64,000 bases of DNA from Lysobacter dokdonensis DS-58. GTDB lineage: Bacteria > Pseudomonadota > Gammaproteobacteria > Xanthomonadales > Xanthomonadaceae. The position numbers and the translations under genes are program-made. The stretch is from positions 62,001 through 126,000 of the forward strand of contig NZ_JRKJ01000025.1 of the NCBI RefSeq assembly GCF_000770795.1, read 5' to 3'. Below the pieces are notes generated by a model. The model searched no databases. It saw only the letters and a program-made list of their open reading frames with translations, and was not told the origin of the DNA. Below are positions 1 to 8,659 of the stretch, piece by piece; position 1 is the stretch's first letter, and the number at the start of each line of letters is the position of its first letter.

Positions 1-2
1 AT

Positions 3-281
3 CCGCACAACGAGCACGGTTTCGTCCTCGGCCAGTTGCAGCGCCGCGAGGAAGCGCTCGTGCAGTATCGCGAAGCGATCGACCTGGCGACCGCCTCCGG
101 CGACAAGCCCGTGCTGGCGATGGCGTGGCGCGGCGTCGGATTCCAGTCGAGCGAGCTCGGGCGTTGGAACGACGCACGCGCGGCGTATCGACGTTCGCTC
201 GAAGTCGAACCGGGCAACCAGCTGGCGAAGGACGAACTGGCGTGGATCGACCGCCAGGATCCCGCCGGCGCGTCGAACTGA
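3..281 (+). CDS. TPR-repeat protein, 3' end only (gene starts outside the window)
   Basis: The reading frame is open from the left edge, so only the last 92 or so residues are present. They form paired amphipathic helices typical of tetratricopeptide repeats; the last unit reads YRRSLEVEPGNQLAK, with the usual small and hydrophobic spacing and a Pro-Gly-Asn turn. It ends three bases before the convergent pyrB stop codon. TPR units bind other proteins, but nothing visible shows what this protein does. An internal TTG at base 36 is not needed as a start because the frame continues upstream. Confidence 0.7.
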   Translation, partial: PHNEHGFVLGQLQRREEALVQYREAIDLATASGDKPVLAMAWRGVGFQSSELGRWNDARAAYRRSLEVEPGNQLAKDELAWIDRQDPAGASN

Positions 282-284
282 CGA

Positions 285-1232
285 TCAGGCGCCCAGCAAC
301 ACTTCCAGCACGGCCATGCGCGCGGCCACGCCGTTCGCGACCTGGCGCAGGATGAGCGATTGCGGGCCATCGGCGACGTCGTCGTCGATTTCCACGCCGC
401 GGTTCATCGGCCCCGGATGCAGCACCACGGCATCCGGCGCCGCGCGGCGCAGGCGCGTGGCGGTCAGGCCGTAGTCGCGGTGGTAGTCGGTGAGCGAACC
501 GACGAGGCCTTCTTCCATCCGCTCGCGCTGCAGGCGCAGCATCATGATCGCGTCGACGCCGTCGAGCGCCGCGTCGAAATCCTGCGTCACCGTGCAGCCT
601 TCGAGCGTGGCGTCCGTCGGCAGCAACGACTGCGGGCCGCACACGCGGATTTCGCCGGTGCCGAGCGTGCGCAGCGCGTGCAGGTCCGTTCGCGCGACGC
701 GCGAATGCTTCACGTCGCCGACGATGGCGACTTTCAGTTTCGAGAAATCCGTGCCCTTCGCCTGGCGCAGCGTGAGCATGTCGAGCAGGCCCTGCGTCGG
801 ATGCGCGATGCGGCCGTCGCCGGCGTTGACCAGCGCGGTGCCGGGGCGCGCCTGCGCGGCGAGCGCGGCGACCGCGCCGTCTTCCTTGTGGCGCACGACG
901 AACCCGTGTACGCCCATCGCTTCGAGCGTGCGCATCGTGTCGCGCGCGGTTTCGCCCTTGCTCGTCGAGGAGGTCGAGGCGTCGAACGTCAGCACGTCGG
1001 CGCCCAGGCGTTGCGCGGCGATCTGGAAACTCGAGCGCGTGCGCGTCGAGGGCTCGAAGAACAGCGTGCACACCGTGCGGCCGACGAGCGTGCTGCGCAG
1101 CGAAGTATCTCCGCGGCGGTCGTCGAAACTTTGCGCGAGGTCGAGCAGGCGCACGAGCACCGTGCGCGGCAGGCCTTCGAGCGTGAGGAAATGGCGCAGG
1201 CGTCCCTGCGCATCCACCTGGGCAACGGTCAC
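285..1232 (-). CDS. pyrB: Aspartate carbamoyltransferase catalytic subunit
   Basis: PyrB joins carbamoyl phosphate and L-aspartate to give N-carbamoyl-aspartate, the first committed step of pyrimidine synthesis, in the cytoplasm. The 315-residue product has the carbamoyl-phosphate loop FEPSTRTRSSF (residues 59-69) and the C-terminal HPGPMNRGVE motif, and its length is normal for the catalytic chain. I chose the GTG at 1232 because it overlaps the ruvX stop as GTGA and gives the usual N-terminus; the frame stays open upstream but there it reads as arginine-rich shadow sequence. No pyrI regulatory subunit lies nearby. It is the last gene of a yqgE-ruvX-pyrB operon, an order known from Xanthomonas and Pseudomonas relatives. 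Confidence 0.95.
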   Translation of the reverse strand: MTVAQVDAQGRLRHFLTLEGLPRTVLVRLLDLAQSFDDRRGDTSLRSTLVGRTVCTLFFEPSTRTRSSFQIAAQRLGADVLTFDASTSSTSKGETARDTMRTLEAMGVHGFVVRHKEDGAVAALAAQARPGTALVNAGDGRIAHPTQGLLDMLTLRQAKGTDFSKLKVAIVGDVKHSRVARTDLHALRTLGTGEIRVCGPQSLLPTDATLEGCTVTQDFDAALDGVDAIMMLRLQRERMEEGLVGSLTDYHRDYGLTATRLRRAAPDAVVLHPGPMNRGVEIDDDVADGPQSLILRQVANGVAARMAVLEVLLGA

Positions 1233-1741
1233 TCGGCGGCTCCGCTGGATGTGAGTGTGGGTGCGCTGCCGTTGGGCAGCATTTCGACGCTGTCGTCGAC
1301 GCGGATCGCATCCTGCGGCGCGGCGAGCCAGCGTTCGATGATCACGGCGGCGGCCACGGCGTCGAGCGCGGCGGCATCGCGGCGCTTCTTGCGGCCTTCG
1401 GCGCGGTCGGCGGCGAAGCGTTGCGCGGCTTCGATGGAACTGGCGCGTTCGTCGACGAGCACCACCGGCAAGCGGTAGCGTGCGTGCAGTTCGCGCGCGA
1501 ACTGGTGCGCGCGGCGGCGGATCGGCTGGTCGCCGCCGTCCATCGTCATCGGATCGCCGACGACGAGGCCATCGGGACGCCATTCGGCGCGCAGGCGGTC
1601 GATGGCGGCCCAGTCGGGGCCGTTGGCATGCACGTCGATCACCGCGAGCGCACGTGCGCCACTGCCGAACGCGCTACCCACGGCAACGCCGATGCGCCGC
1701 GCGCCCACATCGAACCCGAGTACGGTGCCGTCGAGTCGCAT
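1229..1741 (-). CDS. ruvX: Putative pre-16S rRNA nuclease / Holliday-junction resolvase-like protein RuvX (YqgF)
   Basis: The 170-residue protein has the RNase H-like fold signature of the YqgF family: FDVGARRIGVAV near the N-terminus with the first acidic metal ligand, VVGDP in the middle, DERASS with the second acidic residue, and DAVAAAVIIERWL near the end. YqgF proteins process the 5' end of 16S rRNA and resemble RuvC resolvases. The C-terminal 30 residues after the fold are low complexity. Its ATG overlaps the yqgE stop as ATGA and its stop overlaps the pyrB start, so the three genes are translationally coupled. Confidence 0.93.
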   Translation of the reverse strand: MRLDGTVLGFDVGARRIGVAVGSAFGSGARALAVIDVHANGPDWAAIDRLRAEWRPDGLVVGDPMTMDGGDQPIRRRAHQFARELHARYRLPVVLVDERASSIEAAQRFAADRAEGRKKRRDAAALDAVAAAVIIERWLAAPQDAIRVDDSVEMLPNGSAPTLTSSGAAE

Positions 1742-2307
1742 CAGGCGTGCCCGCTGTAGTCAGCCAGCTGCGCGAGGTTCACGCCGATGCTGCCGGCGGC
1801 TGCGCGCCAGCGCGATTCGATCGGCGTGGCGAACAGCAGGCCCGGGTCCATCGGCACCAGCAGCCAGCTGTCTTCCGTGAGTTCGTTCTCGAGCTGGCCG
1901 GCGCCCCAGCCCGCGCAACCCAGGGCGACGATGACGTTCTTCGGGCCCGCGCCCGCGGCCATCGCTTCGAGGATGTCGCGCGACGTTGTGACGTAGAGCC
2001 CGTCGCCGATCTGCATCGTCGAATCCCATCCCTCACCGCCGTCGTGCAGCACGAACCCGCGTTCGGGGTGCACGGGACCGCCCGACAGCACGACCTGGAT
2101 CTTCAGTTCGTCGTCGTCGCTCTCGATGCCCATCTGCTCGAAGACGTCGCCGAGGGAGTATTCGGACGGGCGATTGACCACCACGCCCATCGCGCCCTCT
2201 GCGTCGTGCTGGCACACGAGCGTCACGCTCCGCGCGAAATGGGGGTCGGCGAGCGCGGGCAGCGCGATCAGCAGTCGATTGGCGAGCGGCGTCGGGGTGG
2301 CCTGCAT
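1741..2307 (-). CDS. yqgE: YqgE/AlgH family protein (UPF0301)
   Basis: The 188-residue product matches the DUF179/UPF0301 family: [11 protein letters not shown] at the start, [30 protein letters not shown] and [16 protein letters not shown]. AlgH was named for a link to alginate regulation in Pseudomonas, but the biochemical role is unsettled. It is the first gene of the yqgE-ruvX-pyrB operon and overlaps ruvX by four bases. The promoter should lie between 2308 and the pilU terminator, where no strong hexamers stand out. Confidence 0.93.
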   Translation of the reverse strand: MQATPTPLANRLLIALPALADPHFARSVTLVCQHDAEGAMGVVVNRPSEYSLGDVFEQMGIESDDDELKIQVVLSGGPVHPERGFVLHDGGEGWDSTMQIGDGLYVTTSRDILEAMAAGAGPKNVIVALGCAGWGAGQLENELTEDSWLLVPMDPGLLFATPIESRWRAAAGSIGVNLAQLADYSGHA

Positions 2308-2360
2308 GGGCGGATTCTAACTCCGCCCCGGGCGGGCTCGCGAACCGGATGCCGAAGGCG

Positions 2361-2393
2361 AAAAAAAGAGGGAGCGGTTTCCCGCCCCCTCTT
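2361..2393 (-). terminator. Rho-independent terminator after pilU
   Basis: On the minus strand a G-rich arm and a C-rich arm form a hairpin around a GAAA-type loop, with stem strands near 2368-2378 and 2382-2392, followed by seven uridines (plus-strand A tract at 2361-2367). It lies about 22 bases beyond the pilU stop and closes the pilT-pilU transcript before yqgE. Confidence 0.85.
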
Positions 2394-2414
2394 CGAAACG
2401 TACCGCGATGCCGG

Positions 2415-3545
2415 TTACCGCGCCTCGGCAACCTCGACGCCATCCAGCCCCTGCGCCAGCGTGCGTGCGTCGCCGCCTTGCGCAAGCTTGATGCGCAGGC
2501 GCACTTCGTTCGCCGAGTCGGCGTAACGCAGGGCGTCCTCGTAGGAGATCTCGCCGGCCTGGTACAGCTCGAACAGGCTCTGGTCGAAGGTCTTCATGCC
2601 GAGGTTGGTGGATTCCTTCATCACTTCCTTCAGCTTGTGGATCTCGCCGTCGCGGATGTAGTCCTGCACGAGCGGCGTGCCGAGCATGATTTCCATCGCC
2701 ACGCGGCGCGCCTTGCCGTCGGGGGTGGGGATCAGCTGCTGCGCGACCACGCCCTTGAGGTTGAGCGAGAGATCCATCAGCAACTGGCCGCGGCGGTCTT
2801 CCGGGAAGAAGTTGATGATGCGGTCCATCGCCTGGTTGGCATTGTTGGCGTGCAGCGTGCAGAGCACCAGGTGGCCGGTTTCGGCGAAGGCGATGGCGTG
2901 GTCCATGCCCTCGCGCGTGCGCACCTCGCCGATCATGATCACGTCGGGCGCCTGGCGCAGGGTGTTCTTCAGCGCGGCTTCCCAGCTGTCGGTGTCGATG
3001 CCCACTTCGCGCTGCGTGATGATGCAGCCCTCGTGCTTGTGCACGAATTCGATCGGGTCCTCGATGGTGATGATGTGGCCCGTCGAGTTGCCGTTGCGGT
3101 AGCCGATCATCGCGGCGAGCGACGTCGACTTACCCGTACCCGTCGCGCCGACGAAGATGATGATGCCGCGCTTGGTCATCGCGAGCGTCTTGATGATCGG
3201 CGGGAGGTTGAGTTCCTCCACGCTCGGGATCTTCGTCTCGATGCGGCGCAGCACCATGCCGACCTGGTTGCGCTGGTAGAAGCAGGACACGCGGAAGCGA
3301 CCCACGCCGGCCACGCCGATCGCGAAGTTGCACTCGTGTGTCTTTTCGAATTCCTCGCGCTGCTGCGGATTCATCACGTTCAGCACGAGATCGCGGCTCT
3401 GCTGCGGCGTGAGCGGATTCTGCGTGATGGGCGAGATCTTGCCGTGCACCTTCATCGACGGCGGCATGCCGGCCGTGATGAACAGGTCCGACGCCTTCTG
3501 GTGCGCCATCAGCTTGAGGAACGAGGTGAAATCGATGCTGCTCAT
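2415..3545 (-). CDS. pilU: Type IV pilus retraction ATPase accessory protein PilU
   Basis: This is a 376-residue PilT-family hexameric ATPase that helps retract type IV pili in twitching motility. Visible motifs are Walker A GATGTGKST at residues 133-141, the Asp box ITIEDPIEF, Walker B DVIMIGEVR around 201-209 and the His box HLVLCTLHANN. The N-terminal PAS-like domain has QKASDLFITAG. The GATGTGKS form of Walker A, the long C-terminus and the position directly after pilT are typical of PilU rather than PilT. It lies 19 bases after pilT and is closed by the terminator at 2361-2393. Confidence 0.95.
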   Translation of the reverse strand: MSSIDFTSFLKLMAHQKASDLFITAGMPPSMKVHGKISPITQNPLTPQQSRDLVLNVMNPQQREEFEKTHECNFAIGVAGVGRFRVSCFYQRNQVGMVLRRIETKIPSVEELNLPPIIKTLAMTKRGIIIFVGATGTGKSTSLAAMIGYRNGNSTGHIITIEDPIEFVHKHEGCIITQREVGIDTDSWEAALKNTLRQAPDVIMIGEVRTREGMDHAIAFAETGHLVLCTLHANNANQAMDRIINFFPEDRRGQLLMDLSLNLKGVVAQQLIPTPDGKARRVAMEIMLGTPLVQDYIRDGEIHKLKEVMKESTNLGMKTFDQSLFELYQAGEISYEDALRYADSANEVRLRIKLAQGGDARTLAQGLDGVEVAEAR

Positions 3546-3564
3546 GGTGTTGTGCTCCCGACCG

Positions 3565-4602
3565 TCACTCGAACAGTCGCTTGTCCTTCGCGTATTCCTT
3601 GGCGTGCTGGCGCGTCACGAGGCCGCGCTTCACGAGATCCTGCAGATGCTGGTCGAGCGTCATCATGCCGTGCGCCTGGCCGGTCTGGATCGCCGAATAC
3701 ATCTGCGCGACCTTGTCTTCGCGGATCAGGTTGCGGATGGCCGGGATGCCGACCATGATTTCCCACGCCGCGGTGCGGCCGCCGCCCACTTTCTTCAGCA
3801 GCGCCTGCGAGATCACCGCGCGCAGCGACTCCGACAGCATCGAGCGGACCATCGGTTTTTCGCCGGCGGGGAACACGTCGATGATGCGGTCGATGGTCTT
3901 GGCGGCCGACGAGGTGTGCAACGTGGCGAACACCAGGTGGCCCGTTTCCGCGGCGGTGAGCGCCAGGCGGATGGTTTCGATGTCGCGCATTTCGCCGACT
4001 AGGATGTAGTCGGGGTCTTCGCGCAACGCCGAACGCAGCGCCTCGTTGAAGCCGTGCGTGTCGCGGTGCACTTCGCGCTGGTTGATCAGGCACTTCTGCG
4101 AGGTGTGCACGAACTCGATCGGGTCTTCGACCGAGAGGATGTGCGCGTATTCGTTCTTGTTGACGTGGTCGAGCATCGCCGCCAGCGTGGTCGACTTGCC
4201 CGAGCCCGTCGGGCCGGTCACGAGGATCAGGCCCTGCGGCTGGTCGATCAGTTCCTTGAAGATGCGCGGCGTGTCGAGGTCTTCGAGCGTCAGCACTTCC
4301 GAGGGAACGGTACGGAACACCGCACCCGCGCCGCGGTTCTGGTTGAACGCGTTGACGCGGAAGCGCGCCAGGCCGGGGATCTCGAACGAGAAGTCGACCT
4401 CGAGGAATTCTTCGTAATCGCGCCGCTGCTTGTCCGACATGATGTCGTAGACGAGCGCGTGGACCTGCTTGTGGTCGAGCGCGGGGATGTTGATGCGGCG
4501 GACGTCGCCGTCCACGCGGATCATGGGCGGCAGGCCGGCGGACAGGTGCAGGTCCGAGGCCTTGTTCTTGACCGAAAACGCCAGAAGTTCGGCGATATCC
4601 AT
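3565..4602 (-). CDS. pilT: Type IV pilus retraction motor ATPase PilT
   Basis: PilT powers depolymerisation of PilA filaments at the inner membrane. The 345-residue protein starts MDIAELLAFSVKNKASDLHL, has Walker A GPTGSGKST at 130-138, the Asp box SVEDPIEF, Walker B DYILVGEMRD, the His box HLVFATLHT and the AIRNLIRE retraction motif near 288-295. The frame stays open 41 codons upstream, but the ATG at 4602 gives the conserved N-terminus. It is the first gene of pilT-pilU, divergent from yggS across a 137-base gap that must hold both promoters. The same pair order occurs across Pseudomonas and Xanthomonas. Confidence 0.97.
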   Translation of the reverse strand: MDIAELLAFSVKNKASDLHLSAGLPPMIRVDGDVRRINIPALDHKQVHALVYDIMSDKQRRDYEEFLEVDFSFEIPGLARFRVNAFNQNRGAGAVFRTVPSEVLTLEDLDTPRIFKELIDQPQGLILVTGPTGSGKSTTLAAMLDHVNKNEYAHILSVEDPIEFVHTSQKCLINQREVHRDTHGFNEALRSALREDPDYILVGEMRDIETIRLALTAAETGHLVFATLHTSSAAKTIDRIIDVFPAGEKPMVRSMLSESLRAVISQALLKKVGGGRTAAWEIMVGIPAIRNLIREDKVAQMYSAIQTGQAHGMMTLDQHLQDLVKRGLVTRQHAKEYAKDKRLFE

Positions 4603-4739
4603 TACGTGCTCCCCCGCACGGCAGTTGAAGTGCCCACTATGGAACGACTGGTGCCAGGCACCCCCCGCGGGCAGTATGGGCGCCGCCCTCCCCGCGGTGT
4701 CAACCGCGGATTCCGCGGCGATCACGAGGTTGCGACGAG

Positions 4740-5423
4740 ATGCTCACCCCTGCCCTTGACGCTGTCGTTCAACGAATTGAGAACGCGGCTCGGCAGTACG
4801 GTCGGCCAGCCCCCCGGCTGCTGGCCGTCTCCAAGCGGCAACCGGCCGCGGCGGTCGCGTCCCTGGCGGCCGGCGGGCAGCGCGCGTTCGGCGAGAACTA
4901 CGTGCAGGAAGCGCAGGAGAAGCAGGCAGAGCTTCGCGATGCGGGCCTCGAATGGCACCTCATCGGCCACCTGCAGTCCAACAAGGCGGCCGTGGCGGCC
5001 CAGGCCTTCGACTGGGTGCAGACCGTCGACCGCGCCAAGCTCGTGCCGCTGCTGGCCGCGGCCCGGCCCGACGATCGCGGCCCGCTGAACGTCCTCATCC
5101 AGGTGAACATCGACGACGAGGCGAGCAAGCACGGCTGCCGTCCCGAAGACGCCGACGCACTGGCTGCTGTGGTCGCGGCCGCCTCGCCCCGCCTGGCATT
5201 GCGCGGATTGATGGCGATTCCCGCGCCCGTCGAGGATCGCGCGCGGCGGGCCGAGGCCTTCGCCAGGATGAAGACCCTCTTCGACACCCTCGCCGTCCGC
5301 CATGCGTCGATGGACACACTGTCGATGGGCATGAGCGACGACTTCGAGCTCGCCATCGAACAAGGCGCGACGATGATCCGCGTCGGCACGGCGTTGTTCG
5401 GAGAACGACCGCCGCGCGGATAA
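4740..5423 (+). CDS. yggS: YggS family pyridoxal-phosphate homeostasis protein
   Basis: The 227-residue protein is a single-domain alanine-racemase-fold PLP carrier. The PLP lysine is Lys32 in LLAVSKRQP; other family motifs are FGENYVQEAQEK, WHLIGHLQSNK, VNIDDEASKHGC, LRGLMAIP and LSMGMSDDFELAI followed by IRVGTALFG. YggS buffers the PLP pool and affects amino-acid metabolism without a known enzymatic reaction. It lies directly upstream of proC, the usual partner, and next to pilT, a common arrangement in gammaproteobacteria. Confidence 0.95.
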   Translation: MLTPALDAVVQRIENAARQYGRPAPRLLAVSKRQPAAAVASLAAGGQRAFGENYVQEAQEKQAELRDAGLEWHLIGHLQSNKAAVAAQAFDWVQTVDRAKLVPLLAAARPDDRGPLNVLIQVNIDDEASKHGCRPEDADALAAVVAAASPRLALRGLMAIPAPVEDRARRAEAFARMKTLFDTLAVRHASMDTLSMGMSDDFELAIEQGATMIRVGTALFGERPPRG

Positions 5424-5432
5424 ACTCGCGCG

Positions 5433-6248
5433 ATGGACAACATCGCATTCATCGGCGGCGGCAACATGGCCCGCAGCCTGATCGGCGGCCTCGTGCCGGG
5501 CCGCGTCGCGGCCGCCTCCCTCCACGTGGCCGAACCGGTCGACGCATTGCGCGATGCGCTCGCGAGGGATTTCGGCGTGCACGTGTCGCCGGACAACGCG
5601 ACCGCCGCGCGCGCCGCGGACACCTGGGTGCTCGGCGTGAAGCCGCAGGTGCTGCGCGAAGTCTGCGAAGCGCTCTCGCCCATCGCGCAGGGGTCGCGTC
5701 CGCTGATCGTGTCGATCGCCGCGGGCATCACGACGGCGCAACTGGATCGCTGGCTCGGCGGCCGCATGGCGATCGTGCGTGCGATGCCGAACACGCCGGC
5801 GCTGGTCGGCGCAGGCGTTACGGGCCTGTTCGCGAATGCGCGCGTCCATGCGCAACAGCGCGAACGCACGCAACACCTGCTCAACGCCGCCGGCCGCACG
5901 GTATGGATCGACGATGAGGCGCGGATGGACGCGGTGACCGCCGTGTCGGGCAGCGGCCCGGCGTATGTGTTCCTGCTCGCCGAAGCGATGCAGGCCGCGG
6001 GCGAAGCCGAAGGCCTGTCGCCCGACGCCGCACGCGTGCTCGCCTACCAGACCATCCTCGGCGCCGGCCGCATGCTGTGCGAAAGCGATGTCGATGCCGC
6101 GGAACTGCGCCGTCGCGTGACTTCGCCGAACGGCACGACGCACGCGGCGGTCCAATCCTTCGAGGCCGACGGCTTCAGGGCGCTCGTGCAACGCGCCGTG
6201 CACGCGGCCGCCGTGCGCGGCAAGGAGTTGTCCGATGCGAACGATTGA
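5433..6248 (+). CDS. proC: Pyrroline-5-carboxylate reductase
   Basis: ProC reduces 1-pyrroline-5-carboxylate to L-proline with NAD(P)H, the last step of proline synthesis. The 271-residue product begins with the nucleotide-binding loop FIGGGNMARSL, and has VRAMPNTPALVGAG, the family signature around AVSGSGPAYVFLL, and RVTSPNGTTHAAV near the end. It starts 9 bases after yggS; the hexamer TAAACT that includes the yggS stop lies six bases before the ATG, so an extra leaderless transcript is possible. The 3' end overlaps the next lipoprotein gene by 14 bases. Confidence 0.95.
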   Translation: MDNIAFIGGGNMARSLIGGLVPGRVAAASLHVAEPVDALRDALARDFGVHVSPDNATAARAADTWVLGVKPQVLREVCEALSPIAQGSRPLIVSIAAGITTAQLDRWLGGRMAIVRAMPNTPALVGAGVTGLFANARVHAQQRERTQHLLNAAGRTVWIDDEARMDAVTAVSGSGPAYVFLLAEAMQAAGEAEGLSPDAARVLAYQTILGAGRMLCESDVDAAELRRRVTSPNGTTHAAVQSFEADGFRALVQRAVHAAAVRGKELSDAND

Positions 6249-6705
6249 ACGCATGGCGGTCGCGATGATCGTCGGCAGCCTCGCCGCTTGCGGCGGCGGC
6301 TCCGCGCCGACGCCCGCGCACCCTGCGCCACCGCCGGCGGAACTCCATGTCGGCGATCTGCACCTGCATGCCACCGCCGTCAACACGATGGCCTTGCCCG
6401 AGCGCGTGACGAAAAGCTACGGCATCGCACGCGGTGAACAAACGTGGATGCTGTTGGTCACCGTGCGCCAGGGCGAGGAAGGCCGCGACGTGGCGGTGCC
6501 CGCCAACGTCGTCGCGACTGCGCGCGATCTGGGCGGCCGCAGGATCGGCATCCCGATGCGCGAACTGCGCCTGGATGGCGGGCTCATCGACAACGTCGGC
6601 ACGTTCTCGATCAGCCCGCCGGATACGTTGCAGTTCACCGTGGACGTCACGCCGGCCAACGGGCCGACGCGCACGCTGGAATTCACACGCGAAGTGGCGA
6701 AGTAG
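6235..6705 (+). CDS. DUF4426 family lipoprotein
   Basis: The 156-residue product starts with a lipoprotein signal peptide whose lipobox SLAAC puts the lipidated cysteine at residue 19, followed by a proline-rich linker. The rest (about 40-155) resembles the DUF4426 domain found next to yggS-proC in Pseudomonas and Xanthomonas: LHLHATAVNTMALPERVTKSYGI, then VPANVVATARDL and the closing LEFTREVAK. It should sit in the outer membrane facing the periplasm; the function is unknown. It overlaps proC at its start and converges with the next gene by 23 bases. Confidence 0.8.
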   Translation: MRTIERMAVAMIVGSLAACGGGSAPTPAHPAPPPAELHVGDLHLHATAVNTMALPERVTKSYGIARGEQTWMLLVTVRQGEEGRDVAVPANVVATARDLGGRRIGIPMRELRLDGGLIDNVGTFSISPPDTLQFTVDVTPANGPTRTLEFTREVAK

Positions 6706-7483
6706 CCCACGCGCGCACGATGCGCGCGATCGCATCCACGCCGTCGGTCAACGCCGCCGGCCCCGGCTGCAGGATGATCGGCGACTTCACTTCGTGCAGT
6801 TCCCCGTCGCGCACGGCGGGGATCGCGTCCCAACCGGGGCGCGCGGCGACGCGTTCGGGCCGGAAGCGCTTGCCGCACCACGAACCCAGGATGATGTCGG
6901 GCGCGCGGCGGATCACCTCGTCGCTGTCTTCGAGGATGCGTTGTTTCGCGAGCGGTTCCAGCGCGCGCTCGGGAAAGATGTCGTCGCCGCCGGCGATGCG
7001 CACGAGTTCGGCGACCCAGCGGATGCCGGTGATCGGCGGCTCGTCCCACTCTTCGAAATAGACGCGCGGGCGGCGTTGCAGGCGCGCGGAGTCATCGGCG
7101 ATGGCATCGAGGCGGCGTTGCAGCGAATCGGCGTAATCGTTCGCGCGTTGCGCGGCGCCGACCATCGCGCCGAGCCGGCGGATGTAGTCGATGATTTCCG
7201 CGACGCTGCGATGGTTCGCGATCCACACCTCCACGCCGCGCCGCACCAGTTCGGCGGCGATGTCGGCCTGGATGTCGGAAAAGCCGATCGCGAAGTCGGG
7301 CTTCAGCGCGAGGATCGCGTCGATCTTCGCGCTCGTGAACGCACTGACCTTCGGCTTGTCGCGTCGCGCGGCGGTGGGCCGCACGGTGAAGCCGCTGATG
7401 CCGACGATGCGGTCCTGCTCGCCGAGCGCGTAGAGCGTTTCGGTCGGCTCCTCGGTAAGGCAGACGATGCGGGACGGCGGCAT
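6683..7483 (-). CDS. Periplasmic-binding-protein-like protein of the BtuF / cobalamin-binding type, without signal peptide
   Basis: The 266-residue protein matches the helical-backbone substrate-binding fold (PF01497): SRIVCLTEEPTETLYALG, then ILALKPDFAIGFSDIQADIA, VYFEEWDEPPITGIRWVAEL, PDIILGSWCGKRF and LTDGVDAIARIVRAW. The SWCGKRF motif is typical of the BtuF-like cobalamin-binding branch. No signal peptide is visible at the ATG at 7483, which overlaps the pdxH stop as ATGA, and the frame upstream is pdxH shadow. It may therefore act in the cytoplasm, or be a divergent orphan. No ABC permease or ATPase is adjacent, so transport of B12 or a metal complex is inference. Confidence 0.75.
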   Translation of the reverse strand: MPPSRIVCLTEEPTETLYALGEQDRIVGISGFTVRPTAARRDKPKVSAFTSAKIDAILALKPDFAIGFSDIQADIAAELVRRGVEVWIANHRSVAEIIDYIRRLGAMVGAAQRANDYADSLQRRLDAIADDSARLQRRPRVYFEEWDEPPITGIRWVAELVRIAGGDDIFPERALEPLAKQRILEDSDEVIRRAPDIILGSWCGKRFRPERVAARPGWDAIPAVRDGELHEVKSPIILQPGPAALTDGVDAIARIVRAWATSPLRV

Positions 7484-8082
7484 CAGGGATACAGCATGCG
7501 CACGGACCACGCGCCGTCGGCGCCGCGTTCGTGCAGGTGACGTTCGTGCAGCCGGAATTGCGCGCCGTACCAGAACTCCACCGCGCGCGGCACGATGCGG
7601 AACCCGCTCCAGCGCGGCGGGCGCGGCACGGGTTGGCCATCGAAGCGACGTTCGACGTCGGCAAGGCGGTCTTCGAAGGTTTCGCGAGAGGCCAGGGTTT
7701 CCGATTGGTCCGACGCCCAGGCACCCAACTGGCTCCCGCGCGGACGCGAGGCGAAGTAGGCATCGGCTTCGGCGTCGGCGACGATCTCGACATCGCCCTC
7801 GATGCGCACCTGCACGCCGAGCTGCACGCGCGGCCAGTGGAACAGCAGCGCGGCCTGTGGATTGGCCTGCAACTCGCGGCCCTTGCGGCCATCGAGGTGC
7901 GTGTAGAAGACGAAGCCGCGCGCGTCGTGCGCCTTCAGCAACACCGTGCGCGCCGAGGGCCGGCCCTGCGCGTCGGCGGTGGCGACGACCATCGCGGTGG
8001 GATCGGGTTCGCCCACGGCCGCGGCCTGTGCGAAGAGGTGGTCGAAGGTGGCGAGGACGTCCGTGGGCAGGTCGGTGCGCAT
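7483..8082 (-). CDS. pdxH: Pyridoxamine 5'-phosphate oxidase
   Basis: PdxH oxidises pyridoxine or pyridoxamine 5'-phosphate to PLP using FMN and oxygen. The 199-residue product has the FMN-binding stretch [20 protein letters not shown] and ALLFHWP, then the [16 protein letters not shown] segment and the C-terminal signature [11 protein letters not shown] with WSVRMLYP. The start at 8082 gives normal family length; the frame is open further upstream but there it is antisense to aroK. It is divergent from aroK with only 31 bases between start codons, and the hexamer GAGAAT lies six bases before its ATG. Confidence 0.93.
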   Translation of the reverse strand: MRTDLPTDVLATFDHLFAQAAAVGEPDPTAMVVATADAQGRPSARTVLLKAHDARGFVFYTHLDGRKGRELQANPQAALLFHWPRVQLGVQVRIEGDVEIVADAEADAYFASRPRGSQLGAWASDQSETLASRETFEDRLADVERRFDGQPVPRPPRWSGFRIVPRAVEFWYGAQFRLHERHLHERGADGAWSVRMLYP

Positions 8083-8113
8083 GGCGGCATTCTCGCGCAT
8101 TAAGATCGCCGGC
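8083..8113. promoter_or_regulatory. Compact divergent promoter between pdxH and aroK
   Basis: Only 31 bases separate the two start codons. On the plus strand TAAGAT (8101-8106) ends seven bases before the aroK ATG; on the minus strand GAGAAT lies six bases before the pdxH ATG. Neither gene has a Shine-Dalgarno sequence here, so both transcripts may begin at or within a few bases of the start codon. The -35 regions would fall inside the opposite coding sequences and are weak by eye. Confidence 0.45.
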
Positions 8114-8659
8114 ATGAATCCCGCCCCGCACCTCGTCCTCGTCGGCCCCATGGGCGCCGGCAAGACGTCCATCGGCCGCCGCATCGCGGCGCGGCTGGGG
8201 CTGCCCTTCACGGACATGGACGCAGCCATCGAGGAACGCGCCGGCACGAAGGTCGCCCTGATCTTCGAAGTCGAGGGCGAAGCCGGCTTCCGGGCGCGCG
8301 AACGTGAAATGCTGGCCGAGCTGCTGCTTCACACGCCCAGCGGCGTGATCGCGACGGGCGGCGGCGTGGTGCTGGACGCCGACAATCGTCGCTTGCTGCA
8401 GGCGCATGCGTTCGTCGTGCACCTCGATCTCGGGGTCGACGGACAGCTGGAACGGCTCGCGCGCGACCGCACGCGGCCCCTGCTGCAACGGCCGGATCGC
8501 GAAGCGGTGCTGCACTCGCTCGCGGGCGAACGCGGCGGCCTGTACGCCGAAATCGCCGACCTGCGGTTCTCGACCGAAGGCATGGCCGCGCACGATGCGG
8601 CATTGCGGCTCGCGCGCCTGGTGGACGGGCAATGGCAGCGCAGCGAGGCGGCGGCATGA
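8114..8659 (+). CDS. aroK: Shikimate kinase
   Basis: AroK phosphorylates shikimate at the 3-hydroxyl with ATP in aromatic amino-acid synthesis. The 181-residue protein has Walker A GPMGAGKT (residues 11-18), the substrate-binding [17 protein letters not shown] and GGGVV motifs, and the lid region RDRTRPLL. The ATG at 8114 gives the standard N-terminus. It overlaps aroB as ATGA, so the two consecutive pathway enzymes are co-translated, the classical aroK-aroB pair. Confidence 0.96.
   Translation: MNPAPHLVLVGPMGAGKTSIGRRIAARLGLPFTDMDAAIEERAGTKVALIFEVEGEAGFRAREREMLAELLLHTPSGVIATGGGVVLDADNRRLLQAHAFVVHLDLGVDGQLERLARDRTRPLLQRPDREAVLHSLAGERGGLYAEIADLRFSTEGMAAHDAALRLARLVDGQWQRSEAAA

Noticed and set aside
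1233-1583. N-terminal extension of pyrB
   Set aside because: The frame is open upstream, but the GTG at 1232 gives the normal PyrB length and overlaps the ruvX stop; the upstream residues are arginine-rich shadow.
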